Source of the DNA: an uncultured Burkholderiales bacterium
GTDB lineage: Bacteria; Pseudomonadota; Gammaproteobacteria; Burkholderiales; Burkholderiaceae_C
Reading direction: 5' to 3'
Length of the DNA stretch: 10,706 bases
Assembly (NCBI GenBank): GCA_903871865.1
Contig: CAIQIL010000135.1
Span: 1-10,706 of the forward strand
Position numbers and translations under genes: made by a program. Shown piece after piece: positions 1-7,785 of this stretch. How positions within the stretch are numbered: the stretch's first letter is position 1; the number at the start of each line of letters is the position of its first letter. The notes beneath the pieces are model-generated. The model had not been told where the DNA came from and made no database searches. It saw only the letters and a program-made list of their open reading frames with translations.

Positions 1-282
1 ACGCGCACCGTCGATGCCGGCGAAGTAGATCACCATGTTCTCGTCCACGCCGTCACCGGTGCTCTCGAAAGCCAGCAGGGCCGCGGCCTGGGCCAGGGCT
101 TCCAGCATCAACACACCCGGCATGACCGGACGGTGGGGGAAGTGGCCCTGGAAATAGGGTTCGTTGATGGAAACGTTCTTCAGCGCACGGATGCGCTTGT
201 TCAACTCCAGCTCCAGCACGCGGTCCACCAGGAGGAAGGGGTAGCGGTGCGGGAGTTTTTCCAGGATCTTGTGGATGTCCAT
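1..282 (-). CDS. fabZ: 3-hydroxyacyl-[acyl-carrier-protein] dehydratase FabZ (partial, C-terminus beyond left edge)
   Basis: Dehydrates (3R)-hydroxyacyl-ACP to trans-2-enoyl-ACP in the cytosolic type II fatty acid synthase. The first 94 residues are present, starting [20 protein letters not shown]; the frame runs off base 1, and the family is usually about 145-150 residues. The hot-dog fold signature is intact: [12 protein letters not shown] at residues 10-21, then GHFP (His47, expected catalytic) and [14 protein letters not shown] with Glu61, the second expected catalytic residue. The ATG shares one base with the lpxD stop (TGATG, bases 280-284), and no clear ribosome binding site is visible, so translation is probably coupled to lpxD. 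FabZ and LpxD compete for hydroxymyristoyl-ACP, which fits the pairing. In this conserved cluster lpxA normally follows, here outside the window. FabA is an alternative name for related dehydratases, but length, motif and context favour FabZ. Confidence 0.97.
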   Translation of the reverse strand, partial: MDIHKILEKLPHRYPFLLVDRVLELELNKRIRALKNVSINEPYFQGHFPHRPVMPGVLMLEALAQAAALLAFESTGDGVDENMVIYFAGIDGAR

Positions 283-1379
283 CAGCTTTTCACTTGCTTT
301 TCGAGGGTGCGGATGCGGTCGCGCAGGGCGTGAAGCTGCCGCAGGGTGGCGGCGTTCTTCTCCCAGCTGGCGTTCTCGTCGAACGGAAAAACGCCGCTGT
401 ACTGGCCCGGTTGGTGGATGGACCGCGATATCAGGGTGCCGGAGGACACGTGCACATTGTCCGCCAGCGTGAGGTGTCCGAGGATCATGCCGGCGCCGCC
501 CACCGTGCAGTGCTTGCCGATGCGGGCGCTGCCGGCCACGCCGACGCAACCGGCCATGGCCGTGTGCTCGCCGATGTGCACGTTGTGCGCGATCTGCACG
601 AGGTTGTCCAGCTTGACGCCGTTGTCGATGACGGTGTCGTCGAGGGCCCCGCGGTCCACGCAGGTGTTGGCGCCCAGCTCGACGTCATCGCCGATGCGCA
701 CGGCGCCCAGTTGTTCGATTTTTTCCCAGCGGCCCTGGTGCGGCGCAAAGCCGAAGCCGTCGGCACCGATCACCACGCCGCTGTGGAAAATGCAGCGCTC
801 GCCAATCACGCAATCGAAGCCGACCACCACCTGGGGCGCCAGGCGGGTGTGGGCGCCGATGCGGACGCGCTCGCCGATGCTGCACTGCGCGCCGATGGTG
901 GCGTGGTCGCCGATGACGGCACCGGCCTCCACCACGGCCAGCGGGCCGATGCTCACGCCCTGGCCGATGACCGCATCAAGCGAGACCACCGCGCTCGGGT
1001 GGACGCCCGCCGCCGGTCGAGGTCGCACCTGTGCGCCCCACCAGCGCGTGAGCGCAGCGAAGTAGCGGTAAGGATCGGCGGTGACGATGCAGGCCGGCAG
1101 GCCCGCGGCATCGTCCAGCACCGCCGGGCTCAGGATCACGCACGAGGCCTGCGTGCCGGCCAGCTGGCTGAGGTACTTGGGGTTGGCCAAGAAGGCCAGG
1201 GTGCCCGGCTTCGCTGTTTCCAGCGGCCCGATGCGCTGGACGGTGACACCCCCATCGCCGCGCAACTCGGCGCTCAAGCCGCCATGCTCGGACAGCGCCA
1301 GGGCGGCGACCACCTGCCCCAGCGTGACGCTCAGCGTCGGTGCGGTGGGGGTGGCGGGATGTGCATGTCCGGTGGTCAC
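282..1379 (-). CDS. lpxD: UDP-3-O-(3-hydroxyacyl)glucosamine N-acyltransferase LpxD
   Basis: Third step of lipid A synthesis: transfers a 3-hydroxyacyl chain from ACP to the 2-amino group of UDP-3-O-acylglucosamine in the cytosol. The 365 residues show an N-terminal uridine-binding domain (about 16-120), then a left-handed beta-helix of hexapeptide repeats (about 125-315, e.g. [11 protein letters not shown] near 202-212). The catalytic histidine is expected at His265 in QIAHNVHIG. The C-terminal helix (about 335-365) is charged, as in the ACP-binding tail of the family. The chosen start is a GTG at 1377-1379, 7 bp after the skp stop. It gives about 15 residues ([15 protein letters not shown]) before the usual LSVTLGQ beginning, and no ATG is available in frame there. 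No convincing ribosome binding site precedes it, so coupling to skp is likely. Function is near certain; the exact start is less so. Confidence 0.96.
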   Translation of the reverse strand: MTTGHAHPATPTAPTLSVTLGQVVAALALSEHGGLSAELRGDGGVTVQRIGPLETAKPGTLAFLANPKYLSQLAGTQASCVILSPAVLDDAAGLPACIVTADPYRYFAALTRWWGAQVRPRPAAGVHPSAVVSLDAVIGQGVSIGPLAVVEAGAVIGDHATIGAQCSIGERVRIGAHTRLAPQVVVGFDCVIGERCIFHSGVVIGADGFGFAPHQGRWEKIEQLGAVRIGDDVELGANTCVDRGALDDTVIDNGVKLDNLVQIAHNVHIGEHTAMAGCVGVAGSARIGKHCTVGGAGMILGHLTLADNVHVSSGTLISRSIHQPGQYSGVFPFDENASWEKNAATLRQLHALRDRIRTLEKQVKS

Positions 1380-1399
1380 TGGACTGTCACTTACCGGAC
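1367..1399. repeat. 7-bp inverted repeat enclosing the skp stop and lpxD start
   Basis: GTCCGGT at 1367-1373 and its exact complement ACCGGAC at 1393-1399 enclose 19 nt. That loop carries the skp TGA (1387-1389), the intergenic bases and the lpxD GTG (1377-1379). Inside, GTCACT occurs twice (1375-1380 and 1386-1391). As RNA the start codon would sit in the loop of a stem. Confidence 0.6.
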
Positions 1400-1896
1400 C
1401 CGGCGTTCATCGCCTTGATGACCTTGTCCGTGATGTCCACCTTCGGGCCCGCGAACACGGCTTCCTGGACGATCAGGTCGAACTTTTCCTGGTCGAAGAT
1501 CTGCTTGACCACGCGGTTGGCCCGGTCGAGCACCGCCGACAGCTCTTCGTTCTTGCGCTGGTTCAGGTCTTCCTGGAACTCGCGGCGCTTGCGCTGCAGA
1601 TCGCGGTCCTGCTCGACCAGTTCGCGCTGGCGGCGCAGGCGCTCGGTTTCACCCAGGGTGGCGGCGTCTTTTTCAAGGCGGTCAGAGGCCGTCTTCAGGC
1701 GGCTCTCGCCGTCGCTGAGGTCTTTCTCGCGGCGGGTGAACTCGCTCTCCAGCTTGACCTGGGCCGCCTTGGCCGCGGACGCGTCACGCAACACGCGGTC
1801 CAGGTTGACGAAGCCGATCTTGATTTCCTGGGCTTGTGCGGCGAGCGCGCTTGCCAGCAAGGCCACGGCCACCAGGGTCTTGTGCATCGAGGTCAT
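1387..1896 (-). CDS. skp: Periplasmic chaperone Skp/OmpH
   Basis: Periplasmic holdase of the OmpH/Skp family that keeps unfolded outer-membrane proteins soluble between the Sec translocon and the BAM complex; the family forms a trimer with coiled-coil tentacles. The 169-residue product starts with a signal peptide: positively charged start, hydrophobic core [12 protein letters not shown], and a probable signal peptidase I site after AQA (residue 22). The mature N-terminus [14 protein letters not shown] is the typical core strand. Residues about 40-125 are highly charged and heptad-like, matching the helical tentacles. The C-terminal [12 protein letters not shown] closes the body domain as in the family. 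The ATG lies 2 bp after the bamA stop (TGA-cc-ATG) without a clear ribosome binding site; Met4 is an alternative start. Its place directly after bamA is the usual one for skp and fits its job of delivering BamA clients. Confidence 0.96.
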   Translation of the reverse strand: MTSMHKTLVAVALLASALAAQAQEIKIGFVNLDRVLRDASAAKAAQVKLESEFTRREKDLSDGESRLKTASDRLEKDAATLGETERLRRQRELVEQDRDLQRKRREFQEDLNQRKNEELSAVLDRANRVVKQIFDQEKFDLIVQEAVFAGPKVDITDKVIKAMNAGSGK

Positions 1897-1898
1897 GG

Positions 1899-4211
1899 TC
1901 AGAAAGCCGTGCCGATCTGGAACTGAAGTGACTGGATTTTATCTTGATCGAAGGACTTCACCGGCTTGCCGTAGCTCAGCTTGAGCGGGCCCACGGGCGA
2001 AACCCAGCTCACGCCCACACCCACCGAGGCGCGCAGCTCGCGGAACTTCATGGTTTGCTGCTCGCCCCAGACGTTGCCGGCGTCCATGTACCCGAACAAG
2101 CGCAGTGTGCGGTCGTTGCCAGCGCCTGGGAAGGGCACGTAAAGCTCGGCGTTGAAGTTCACGCGCTTGTTGCCGCCGATGTAGGCGCCTTCGATGTCCA
2201 CCGGGCCCAGGGAGTTCTGCTCGAAGCCCCGCACCGAACCCAGGCCGCCGCCGTAGAAGTTCTTGAACACCGGGTACGGCTTGCCTTGCAGGCCACGGCC
2301 ATAGCCGAACTCGCCGTTCAGCCCCAGGGTGTAGCCCTTGATGATCGGGAAGTACTGCTGGGCCTGGAAGTCGCTGCGCAGGTAACGGGTGTCACCCAGG
2401 ATGCCGTTTTCCAGGTTCACGCGCAGGTAGCGGCCGTCGTTGGGCGCGATGGTGCTGTCGCGGGAGTCGCGGGCCCAGCCTGCCGTCAGCGGGATCGACA
2501 CCACGCGGTCGCCGAAGTTCTCGCGGAACAGGCGGTAACTCACGGGCAGGCCGGTCGTGCCCTTGATGGCGGTGGACTCCGCGCCCAGGCCGAAGAACAC
2601 CGTGTCGAACTCGGTGAAGGGCACGCCGAAACGGATGGCGCCACCGGCCGTCTCGATGCGGTAATTGCCGCCCTGCGTGTTCAGCGGGCGCGAGGTGCGG
2701 AAGAACACGTCATACGAACGCGACACGCCCGAGTCGGTGAAGTACGGGTCCACCGTGCTGAGCACCAGGGTCCGGTTGTACTTGCCGGTGTTGACTTCCA
2801 CGCCCAGGTAATTGCCGGTGCCGAAGACGTTGTCCTGCTTGATGGACGCCGACAGGGTGAGCTTTTCGGCCGACGAGAAGCCCGCACCCAGCATCAGGTT
2901 GCCGGTGGGCTTTTCCTCGACCGCGACGGTCAGGTCCACCTGGTCCACGGTGCCCGGCACTTCGGCCGTGTCCACGCCGACGTTCTTGAAGTAGCCCAGG
3001 CGGTCCACGCGGTCGCGCGAGAGCTTGATCTTCTGGCCGTCGTACCAGGCCGATTCGAACTGGCGGAATTCGCGGCGAATCACCTCGTCGCGGGTGCGCG
3101 AGTTGCCGGCCACGTTGACGCGGCGCACGTACACGCGGCGCTGCGGCTGGGCCACCAGGGTGATGACCGCCTGGCCCTTCTCGCGGTCAAGCTCAGGGCG
3201 GACATCCACCCGCGCGAACGCGTAGCCATAGGTTGCGAAGCGGTCGGTGAAGGCCTTGTTGGTGGCCGCCACGGCATCGGCCTGGTAGGGCTCGCCCACC
3301 TTGATGCCGACCAGCTTGCGGAAGGTCGCTTCCTTGCCCAGGTACTCGCCTTCGAGCTTGACGCCCGTGACGGTGTAGAGCGGGCCTTCGATGACGTTGA
3401 TGACCAGGGAGATGTCTTGCTTGTCCGGCGAGATGGCCACCTGGGCCGACTCGATCTTGAATTCGAGGTAGCCGCGGTTGAGGTAGTAGGACTTCAGCGT
3501 TTCCAGGTCGGCGTTGAGCTTGGAGCGCGCGTACTGGTCGGACTTGGTGTACCAGCTCAGCCAGCCGCCGGTGGTCAGGTCCATCTGCGACAGCAAGGTG
3601 CTCTCGGAGAAGGCCTTGCTGCCCGTGATGCGGATGTTCTTGATCTTGGTGACCTCGCCTTCGGTGACGGTGAAGGTCACGTTGACGCGGTTGCGTTCGG
3701 CCGGGGTGATCGTGGTGACCACCTCGGCGCCGTACAGGCTGCGCGTGAGGTACTGGCGCTTGAGCTCTTGCTCGGCACGGTCGGCCAGGGCGCGGTCGAA
3801 GGGCTGGCCTTCGCTGATGCCGACGTCCTTCAGGGCCTTGACGAGCGCGTCCTTGTCGAATTCCTTGGTGCCGACGAATTCGACGCGGGCGATGGCCGGG
3901 CGCTCCTCCACGACCACCACGATGACGTTGCCATCGACCTCGATGCGCACGTCCTTGAACAGGCCCGTGGCGAACAGCGCACGCAGGCCTGCGGAGCCTT
4001 TGTCATCGGTGTAGGTGTCGCCCACACGGAAAGGCAGCGAGGCGAACACCGTGCCGGCATCGGCGCGCTGCAAGCCTTCCACGCGGATGTCTCGCAGGAC
4101 GAAGGGCTCGACCGCCCAAGCGGCCTGGAACACGGAAGACGCCAGCAAGGCGGCGAGCAGGGTCGGCTTGAGGCGGACAGTCATGGAGGGGATGTGCATG
4201 TGAAAGATCAT
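1899..4211 (-). CDS. bamA: Outer membrane protein assembly factor BamA
   Basis: Central Omp85-family subunit of the BAM complex, which folds and inserts beta-barrel proteins into the outer membrane. The 770 residues comprise a signal peptide (hydrophobic LLAALLASSVFQAAWA, likely cleaved after AWA at about residue 33), five POTRA domains (approximately 36-103, 104-184, 187-275, 278-356, 359-434), and a 16-strand-type barrel from about 437 to the C-terminus. The conserved loop-6 VRGF motif is at 660-663. The protein ends LQFQIGTAF, with the terminal phenylalanine expected of a barrel signal. The first ATG (4209-4211) overlaps the rseP stop as ATGA. Met5 and Met10 are alternatives; MTVRLKPTLL from Met10 would be the more usual signal-peptide beginning. 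A perfect hairpin (4213-4231) sits immediately before the first ATG. Length and architecture match full-length BamA rather than TamA, which has only three POTRA domains. Confidence 0.98.
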   Translation of the reverse strand: MIFHMHIPSMTVRLKPTLLAALLASSVFQAAWAVEPFVLRDIRVEGLQRADAGTVFASLPFRVGDTYTDDKGSAGLRALFATGLFKDVRIEVDGNVIVVVVEERPAIARVEFVGTKEFDKDALVKALKDVGISEGQPFDRALADRAEQELKRQYLTRSLYGAEVVTTITPAERNRVNVTFTVTEGEVTKIKNIRITGSKAFSESTLLSQMDLTTGGWLSWYTKSDQYARSKLNADLETLKSYYLNRGYLEFKIESAQVAISPDKQDISLVINVIEGPLYTVTGVKLEGEYLGKEATFRKLVGIKVGEPYQADAVAATNKAFTDRFATYGYAFARVDVRPELDREKGQAVITLVAQPQRRVYVRRVNVAGNSRTRDEVIRREFRQFESAWYDGQKIKLSRDRVDRLGYFKNVGVDTAEVPGTVDQVDLTVAVEEKPTGNLMLGAGFSSAEKLTLSASIKQDNVFGTGNYLGVEVNTGKYNRTLVLSTVDPYFTDSGVSRSYDVFFRTSRPLNTQGGNYRIETAGGAIRFGVPFTEFDTVFFGLGAESTAIKGTTGLPVSYRLFRENFGDRVVSIPLTAGWARDSRDSTIAPNDGRYLRVNLENGILGDTRYLRSDFQAQQYFPIIKGYTLGLNGEFGYGRGLQGKPYPVFKNFYGGGLGSVRGFEQNSLGPVDIEGAYIGGNKRVNFNAELYVPFPGAGNDRTLRLFGYMDAGNVWGEQQTMKFRELRASVGVGVSWVSPVGPLKLSYGKPVKSFDQDKIQSLQFQIGTAF

Positions 4212-5584
4212 GGCGCGCCCAGCAGGCGCGCGAAGTCGTTGTACAGGGCCAGGGACATCATCAACAACATGATGGCAACCCCACCCCGCTGCAGACGTTC
4301 AAGCCAGCGATCGGAGACAGGCCGGCCCGTGACACTTTCAAAAAGATAATACATGAGGTGCCCGCCATCGAGGACGGGCAGCGGCAGCAGGTTCAACACG
4401 CCCAGGCTGACGCTGACCAGGGCCAGGAAGCCCACGTAATAGACCCAGCCCAGTTGCGCCGACTTGCCCGCGTAGTCCGCGATGGTGATCGGGCCGCTGA
4501 GGTTCTTGATGGAGGCCTCGCCCACGAGCATCTTGCCCAGCATGTCCAGGCTGAGCGTGGCGACGTCCCAGGTTTTGGCAACCGCGCGGGTGAAGCCCTC
4601 GATGGCGCCGTAATGCACCTCGGTCATGGCCACAGGGCCACCCAGGCCAGCCTCGATGCGGGGCAGCAACTTGCCCTGCACGTCCTTCATCACAGGCTGC
4701 AAGGTCACCTCCTGCACCCGGCCAGCGCGTTCGATGCGCACCAGCAGGGGCTGGGGCTTGCCCTGCACGGCGCTGTCGCGGATGGCCTGGCGCAACTGGC
4801 CGGCGTCATAGACGATCTGGCCATTGAGCAGCAAGACGCGGTCACCTTGACGCAGGCCACCCTTCTCGGCCGGGCCGCCAGGCACCACCTGGGCCACGAC
4901 GGGGTCGGCGTAGGGGCCGCTGAAACCGAGGCGCTCCAGCAAGCCGTTGTCCACCTCGGACGCGGGCACCGAGGACAGCGCCAGCGACACCGTGCGCTGC
5001 GCGCCCAAAGCGGCGCTGTCGGTGGCGCGCGCGGCCACCCTCAGTTGCACGTCCTGCCCCTTGACGGCGGCGCGCGTGAACAGCCACTGCAATTCGGTCA
5101 TCGAGCGCACGGGGGTCCAGTCGTCGGACTGGGCGGCACGCAGCGCCACGACCTCGTCGCGTGAGGCCAGGCCCGCACGCGCGACCATGCTGTCGGCACG
5201 CGGCTGGGCCATCCAGGGACGCACTTCCTGCACACCCGCCCAGTTGACACAGGCGTACAGCACCACCGCCAACACGAGGTTGGCCAGCGGTCCGGCCGCC
5301 ACCACGAAAGCGCGCTGACGCAGCGGCTTCTGGTTGAAGGCGCGGTGGCGCTCTGCCGGGTCCACGGTGCCTTCGCGCTCGTCGAGCATCTTCACGTAGC
5401 CACCCAGTGGCAGGGCCGAGAGCACGAATTCGGTCTCGCCACGGGTGTGCGACCACAGCACGCGCCCAAAGCCCAGCGAAAACCGCAGCACCTTCACGTC
5501 GCAGGCCACCGCGGCGCGGTAGTGCCCGTACTCGTGGATCAGCACAAGCACGCCGATGGTCACGAGGAAAGCGATCACGGTCAT
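4208..5584 (-). CDS. rseP: RIP metalloprotease RseP (site-2 protease)
   Basis: Inner-membrane zinc protease that performs the intramembrane cut of the anti-sigma factor RseA in the sigma-E envelope-stress pathway and also removes remnant signal peptides. The 458 residues begin with a transmembrane helix carrying the zinc motif HEYGH (His17, Glu18, His21). GPLAN at 98-102 begins the second membrane region. Two periplasmic PDZ domains follow: the first about 120-210 is more divergent, the second about 222-300 has GPAEKGGLRQGDRVLLLNG. The third zinc ligand is expected at Asp406 in NLLPLPVLDGGH. A last hydrophobic helix lies near 434-447. Length is close to the 450 of E. coli RseP. The start is fixed by a strong AAGGAG 7 nt before the ATG. 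The gene follows dxr after 66 bp, with no gap to bamA, linking the stress protease to outer-membrane assembly. Confidence 0.97.
   Translation of the reverse strand: MTVIAFLVTIGVLVLIHEYGHYRAAVACDVKVLRFSLGFGRVLWSHTRGETEFVLSALPLGGYVKMLDEREGTVDPAERHRAFNQKPLRQRAFVVAAGPLANLVLAVVLYACVNWAGVQEVRPWMAQPRADSMVARAGLASRDEVVALRAAQSDDWTPVRSMTELQWLFTRAAVKGQDVQLRVAARATDSAALGAQRTVSLALSSVPASEVDNGLLERLGFSGPYADPVVAQVVPGGPAEKGGLRQGDRVLLLNGQIVYDAGQLRQAIRDSAVQGKPQPLLVRIERAGRVQEVTLQPVMKDVQGKLLPRIEAGLGGPVAMTEVHYGAIEGFTRAVAKTWDVATLSLDMLGKMLVGEASIKNLSGPITIADYAGKSAQLGWVYYVGFLALVSVSLGVLNLLPLPVLDGGHLMYYLFESVTGRPVSDRWLERLQRGGVAIMLLMMSLALYNDFARLLGAP
4213..4231. repeat. Perfect 7-bp inverted repeat just before the bamA ATG
   Basis: On the minus strand GCGCGCC-TGCTG-GGCGCGC forms an all-GC 7-bp stem with a 5-nt loop. 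It lies inside the last codons of rseP (ARLLGAP) and ends one base before the bamA ATG at 4211. No T-run follows, so it is not a terminator. It covers the place where a bamA ribosome binding site would be. Confidence 0.8.
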
Positions 5585-5591
5585 GGGGTTA

Positions 5592-5597
5592 CTCCTT
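5592..5597 (-). promoter_or_regulatory. Ribosome binding site of rseP
   Basis: AAGGAG on the minus strand, 7 nt before the rseP ATG. It is one of the two best Shine-Dalgarno matches noted in the window and fixes the rseP start. Its strength contrasts with the genes after rseP (bamA, skp, lpxD, fabZ), none of which has a clear site. This suggests rseP is an independent ribosome entry point for the downstream coupled block (inference). Confidence 0.8.
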
Positions 5598-5650
5598 CAG
5601 GCCAGCCCAGGGGGCGGGGAATGCTCGTGCTGCGCCAGTGCGGGTCGCCA

Positions 5651-6859
5651 TCAGGCCCGACCACACCCTGTGGCCACGCCTTGCGCCACGCGCCGGGCAT
5701 CGGCGTCCAGCGCCAGCAGGTTCGCCACCGATTCTGCCGCGCCTGCGGGCACCCGACAGTCTGACAGGGTCTGGGCATTGACCTGGTGGATCTGGTCGAA
5801 ACGGATGCGACCTTGCAGGAAGGCATCGACCGCGACCTCGTTGGCCGCGTTCAGCACACAGGTGTGGCCCGGAGCAGCCAGCAGCGTCTCCCAGGCCAGT
5901 TGCAGACCGGGATAGCGGCGGGCATCGGGCGTGTCGAAGGTCAAGGCCTTGAGCTGGGTGAAGTCGAGCAGGTCGGCGCCTGACTCGATGCGCTGCGGCC
6001 AGGACAGGCCATAGGCGATCGGCACCCGCATGTCAGGCGTGCCCAGTTGCGCCAGCACGGAACGGTCGCGGCACACCACCATGGAGTGGATGATGCTTTG
6101 CGGGTGCAGCACGACCTTGATCTGCTGCGGCGTCAAGCCGAACAGCCAGCGCGCCTCGATGACCTCCAGCGCCTTGTTCATCATCGTGGCCGAATCCACC
6201 GAAATCTTGCGGCCCATGACCCAGTTGGGATGGGCGCAGGCCTGGTCGGGCGTGATGCTGGCGAACGTGGCCGGGTCGCGGTCGCGGAACGGGCCGCCCG
6301 AGGCGGTCAGCACGATGTGGTCGACGCGTTGCGCCCAGGTCGCCGGGTCTTCCGGCAAGCACTGGAAGATGGCCGAGTGCTCGCTGTCGATGGGCACCAG
6401 GGTGGCGCCGCCCTCGGCGACGGCCTGCATGAACAGGCCACCGCCCACCACCAAGGCTTCCTTGTTGGCCAGCAGCAGGCGCTTGCCCGCACGGGCTGCC
6501 GCCAGGCATGGGGCCAGACCGGCAGCACCCACGATCGCGCCCATGACGACGTCCACATCGGCGTGCGAAGCCACGTCGCACAAGGCCTGTTCGCCCTCCA
6601 GCACCTCGGTGGGCAGACCGGCCGCCCTCACCTGCTGGCGCAACTCGGCGGCCTTGGCCACATCGGGCATGACAGCGAAGCGCGGGCGCCACTGCAGGCA
6701 CTGCGCGAACAATTCCGGCACCCGGCTGGCCCCGCTGATCGCCCAGACCTCGAAGCGGTCGGGGTGGCGCGAGATCACGTCCAGCGTGTTGACCCCGATG
6801 GAGCCCGTGGCCCCGAGGATGCACACGCGCTGGCGGCGGGCGTTCATGGGTACAGTCAT
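5651..6859 (-). CDS. dxr: 1-deoxy-D-xylulose 5-phosphate reductoisomerase Dxr
   Basis: First committed step of the MEP isoprenoid pathway: NADPH-dependent rearrangement and reduction of DXP to 2-C-methyl-D-erythritol 4-phosphate; target of fosmidomycin. Numbered from the chosen start (402 residues): Rossmann motif GATGSIG at 16-22, NKEALVVGG from 132, metal ligands expected at Asp158 and Glu160 in [10 protein letters not shown] and at Glu232 in [26 protein letters not shown] (about 186-195) is the flexible substrate loop region. E. coli Dxr is 398 residues. Three in-frame ATGs compete: 6877 (8 bp inside cdsA), 6859 and 6847. None has a clear ribosome binding site. The 6859 start is preferred because removing the 17-bp duplication at this junction would make it overlap the cdsA stop as ATGA. 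The 6847 start gives exactly 398 residues, so it remains possible. Function is secure. Confidence 0.97.
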   Translation of the reverse strand: MTVPMNARRQRVCILGATGSIGVNTLDVISRHPDRFEVWAISGASRVPELFAQCLQWRPRFAVMPDVAKAAELRQQVRAAGLPTEVLEGEQALCDVASHADVDVVMGAIVGAAGLAPCLAAARAGKRLLLANKEALVVGGGLFMQAVAEGGATLVPIDSEHSAIFQCLPEDPATWAQRVDHIVLTASGGPFRDRDPATFASITPDQACAHPNWVMGRKISVDSATMMNKALEVIEARWLFGLTPQQIKVVLHPQSIIHSMVVCRDRSVLAQLGTPDMRVPIAYGLSWPQRIESGADLLDFTQLKALTFDTPDARRYPGLQLAWETLLAAPGHTCVLNAANEVAVDAFLQGRIRFDQIHQVNAQTLSDCRVPAGAAESVANLLALDADARRVAQGVATGCGRA

Positions 6860-6889
6860 TGGCACAGCGTCAACCATGGCACAGCGTCA
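6860..6889. repeat. 13-bp direct repeat with 17-bp period at the cdsA/dxr junction
   Basis: TGGCACAGCGTCA occurs exactly twice on the plus strand, at 6860-6872 and 6877-6889. On the coding (minus) strand it reads TGACGCTGTGCCA. One copy encodes the last residues of CdsA; the TGA of the other copy is the cdsA stop codon. The 17-bp offset is not a multiple of three, so the same bases are read in different frames. It looks like a short slippage duplication. Confidence 0.85.
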
Positions 6890-7784
6890 TCAGGGCAAGG
6901 GAAACGGGCAACACGGGCAAGAGCGCATCGATGCGGTCCAGCACACCGCCATGGCCTGGCAGCAACTGGCTGCTGTCCTTGGCGCCGGCCTGCCGTTTGA
7001 TCAAGGATTCGAACAGGTCACCGACCACGCTCAAGCCCGCCAGGGCCAGCAAGGCCAGCACCATGCCCGGCACGCCCAGGCCCCATTGCAGACGGCTGTA
7101 AATGCTCGGGGAATCGACGGTCCATTGCTGGTCGACCACCAGCCAGCCGGCGGCCAGCAACAGCACGGCGACCATGCCGGCCGCCACACCCTCCCAGCTC
7201 TTGCCCGGGCTGATGCTGGGCGCCAGCTTGTGCTTGCCGAAAGCACGGCCACCAAAGTAGGCACCGATGTCGGCACCCCACACCAGGCAGAACACCGACA
7301 GCAGGTAGTTCAGGCCCTGCGCTCTGCTTTCGACCAGCGCCATCCAGGCCAGCACCAGCAAGGCCAGGCCCAGCAAGCGGCGCACGCCTTGCGGCACCTG
7401 CAGCCAGTGCGTCGGGCCCCAGCGCAAGGCCAGCGCACCACCCACCCCCCACAACAAGGTCGAACCCAGCCACACCTCGGCCGGGGCAATGAAGCCCACC
7501 AGCGCATGGCCGGCCGCATGGACGTGCGGCGTCACGGCTTGGGCAACATTGCCCCACAGCGGCAGGTGAAAAGCATGGGCCACGTACACGCAGGCACCGG
7601 CCACAGCAGCCCCCAGCAGCCACGCACGGGCACCAGGCGCCTCGTTCAAGCGCGACCACTCCCACCCTGCCGCGGAGATGAACACCAGGGTCAGCAGCGC
7701 AAAGGGCCAGGCGGCCTCGGCCAGCAAGGTCGGCAGGAGGATGGCCACCAGGATCAGGGCCGTGATCACACGTTGCTTGAGCAT
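6870..7784 (-). CDS. cdsA: Phosphatidate cytidylyltransferase CdsA
   Basis: Makes CDP-diacylglycerol from CTP and phosphatidate at the inner membrane, the branch point for all major phospholipids. The 304-residue product starts [19 protein letters not shown] and is strongly hydrophobic, with several predicted membrane helices (about 5-40, 54-73, 98-118, 130-150, 200-220, 235-255). The C-terminal family signature is complete: [21 protein letters not shown] continuing to DRID, together residues 260-286. The start at 7782-7784 is supported by AAGGAG 4 nt upstream and by lying 1 bp after the uppS stop. The open frame continues upstream to 7955, but that part overlaps uppS and does not resemble the family. 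The last residues (LMTLCHG) lie in a short duplication. Placement between uppS and dxr is standard for proteobacteria. Confidence 0.97.
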   Translation of the reverse strand: MLKQRVITALILVAILLPTLLAEAAWPFALLTLVFISAAGWEWSRLNEAPGARAWLLGAAVAGACVYVAHAFHLPLWGNVAQAVTPHVHAAGHALVGFIAPAEVWLGSTLLWGVGGALALRWGPTHWLQVPQGVRRLLGLALLVLAWMALVESRAQGLNYLLSVFCLVWGADIGAYFGGRAFGKHKLAPSISPGKSWEGVAAGMVAVLLLAAGWLVVDQQWTVDSPSIYSRLQWGLGVPGMVLALLALAGLSVVGDLFESLIKRQAGAKDSSQLLPGHGGVLDRIDALLPVLPVSLALMTLCHG

Positions 7785-7785
7785 G

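Noticed and set aside
294..1418. A 374-codon plus-strand open frame opposite lpxD.
   Set aside because: Shadow of lpxD with Ala, Asp, His and Val bias and no recognisable motif.
1944..4349. An 801-codon plus-strand open frame opposite bamA.
   Set aside because: It is the antisense of a GC-rich gene in a frame where stops are rare. Its product is dominated by His, Gln, Ala, Val, Gly, Arg and Asp with no recognisable domain, while the minus strand encodes intact BamA.
5585..5650. Possible sigma-E-type promoter before rseP, and GAACTT-like strings inside bamA.
   Set aside because: No GAACTT-type box with a properly spaced TCTGA-like box was seen in the 66-bp spacer. The matches inside bamA are explained by Asn-Phe and Glu-Leu codons.
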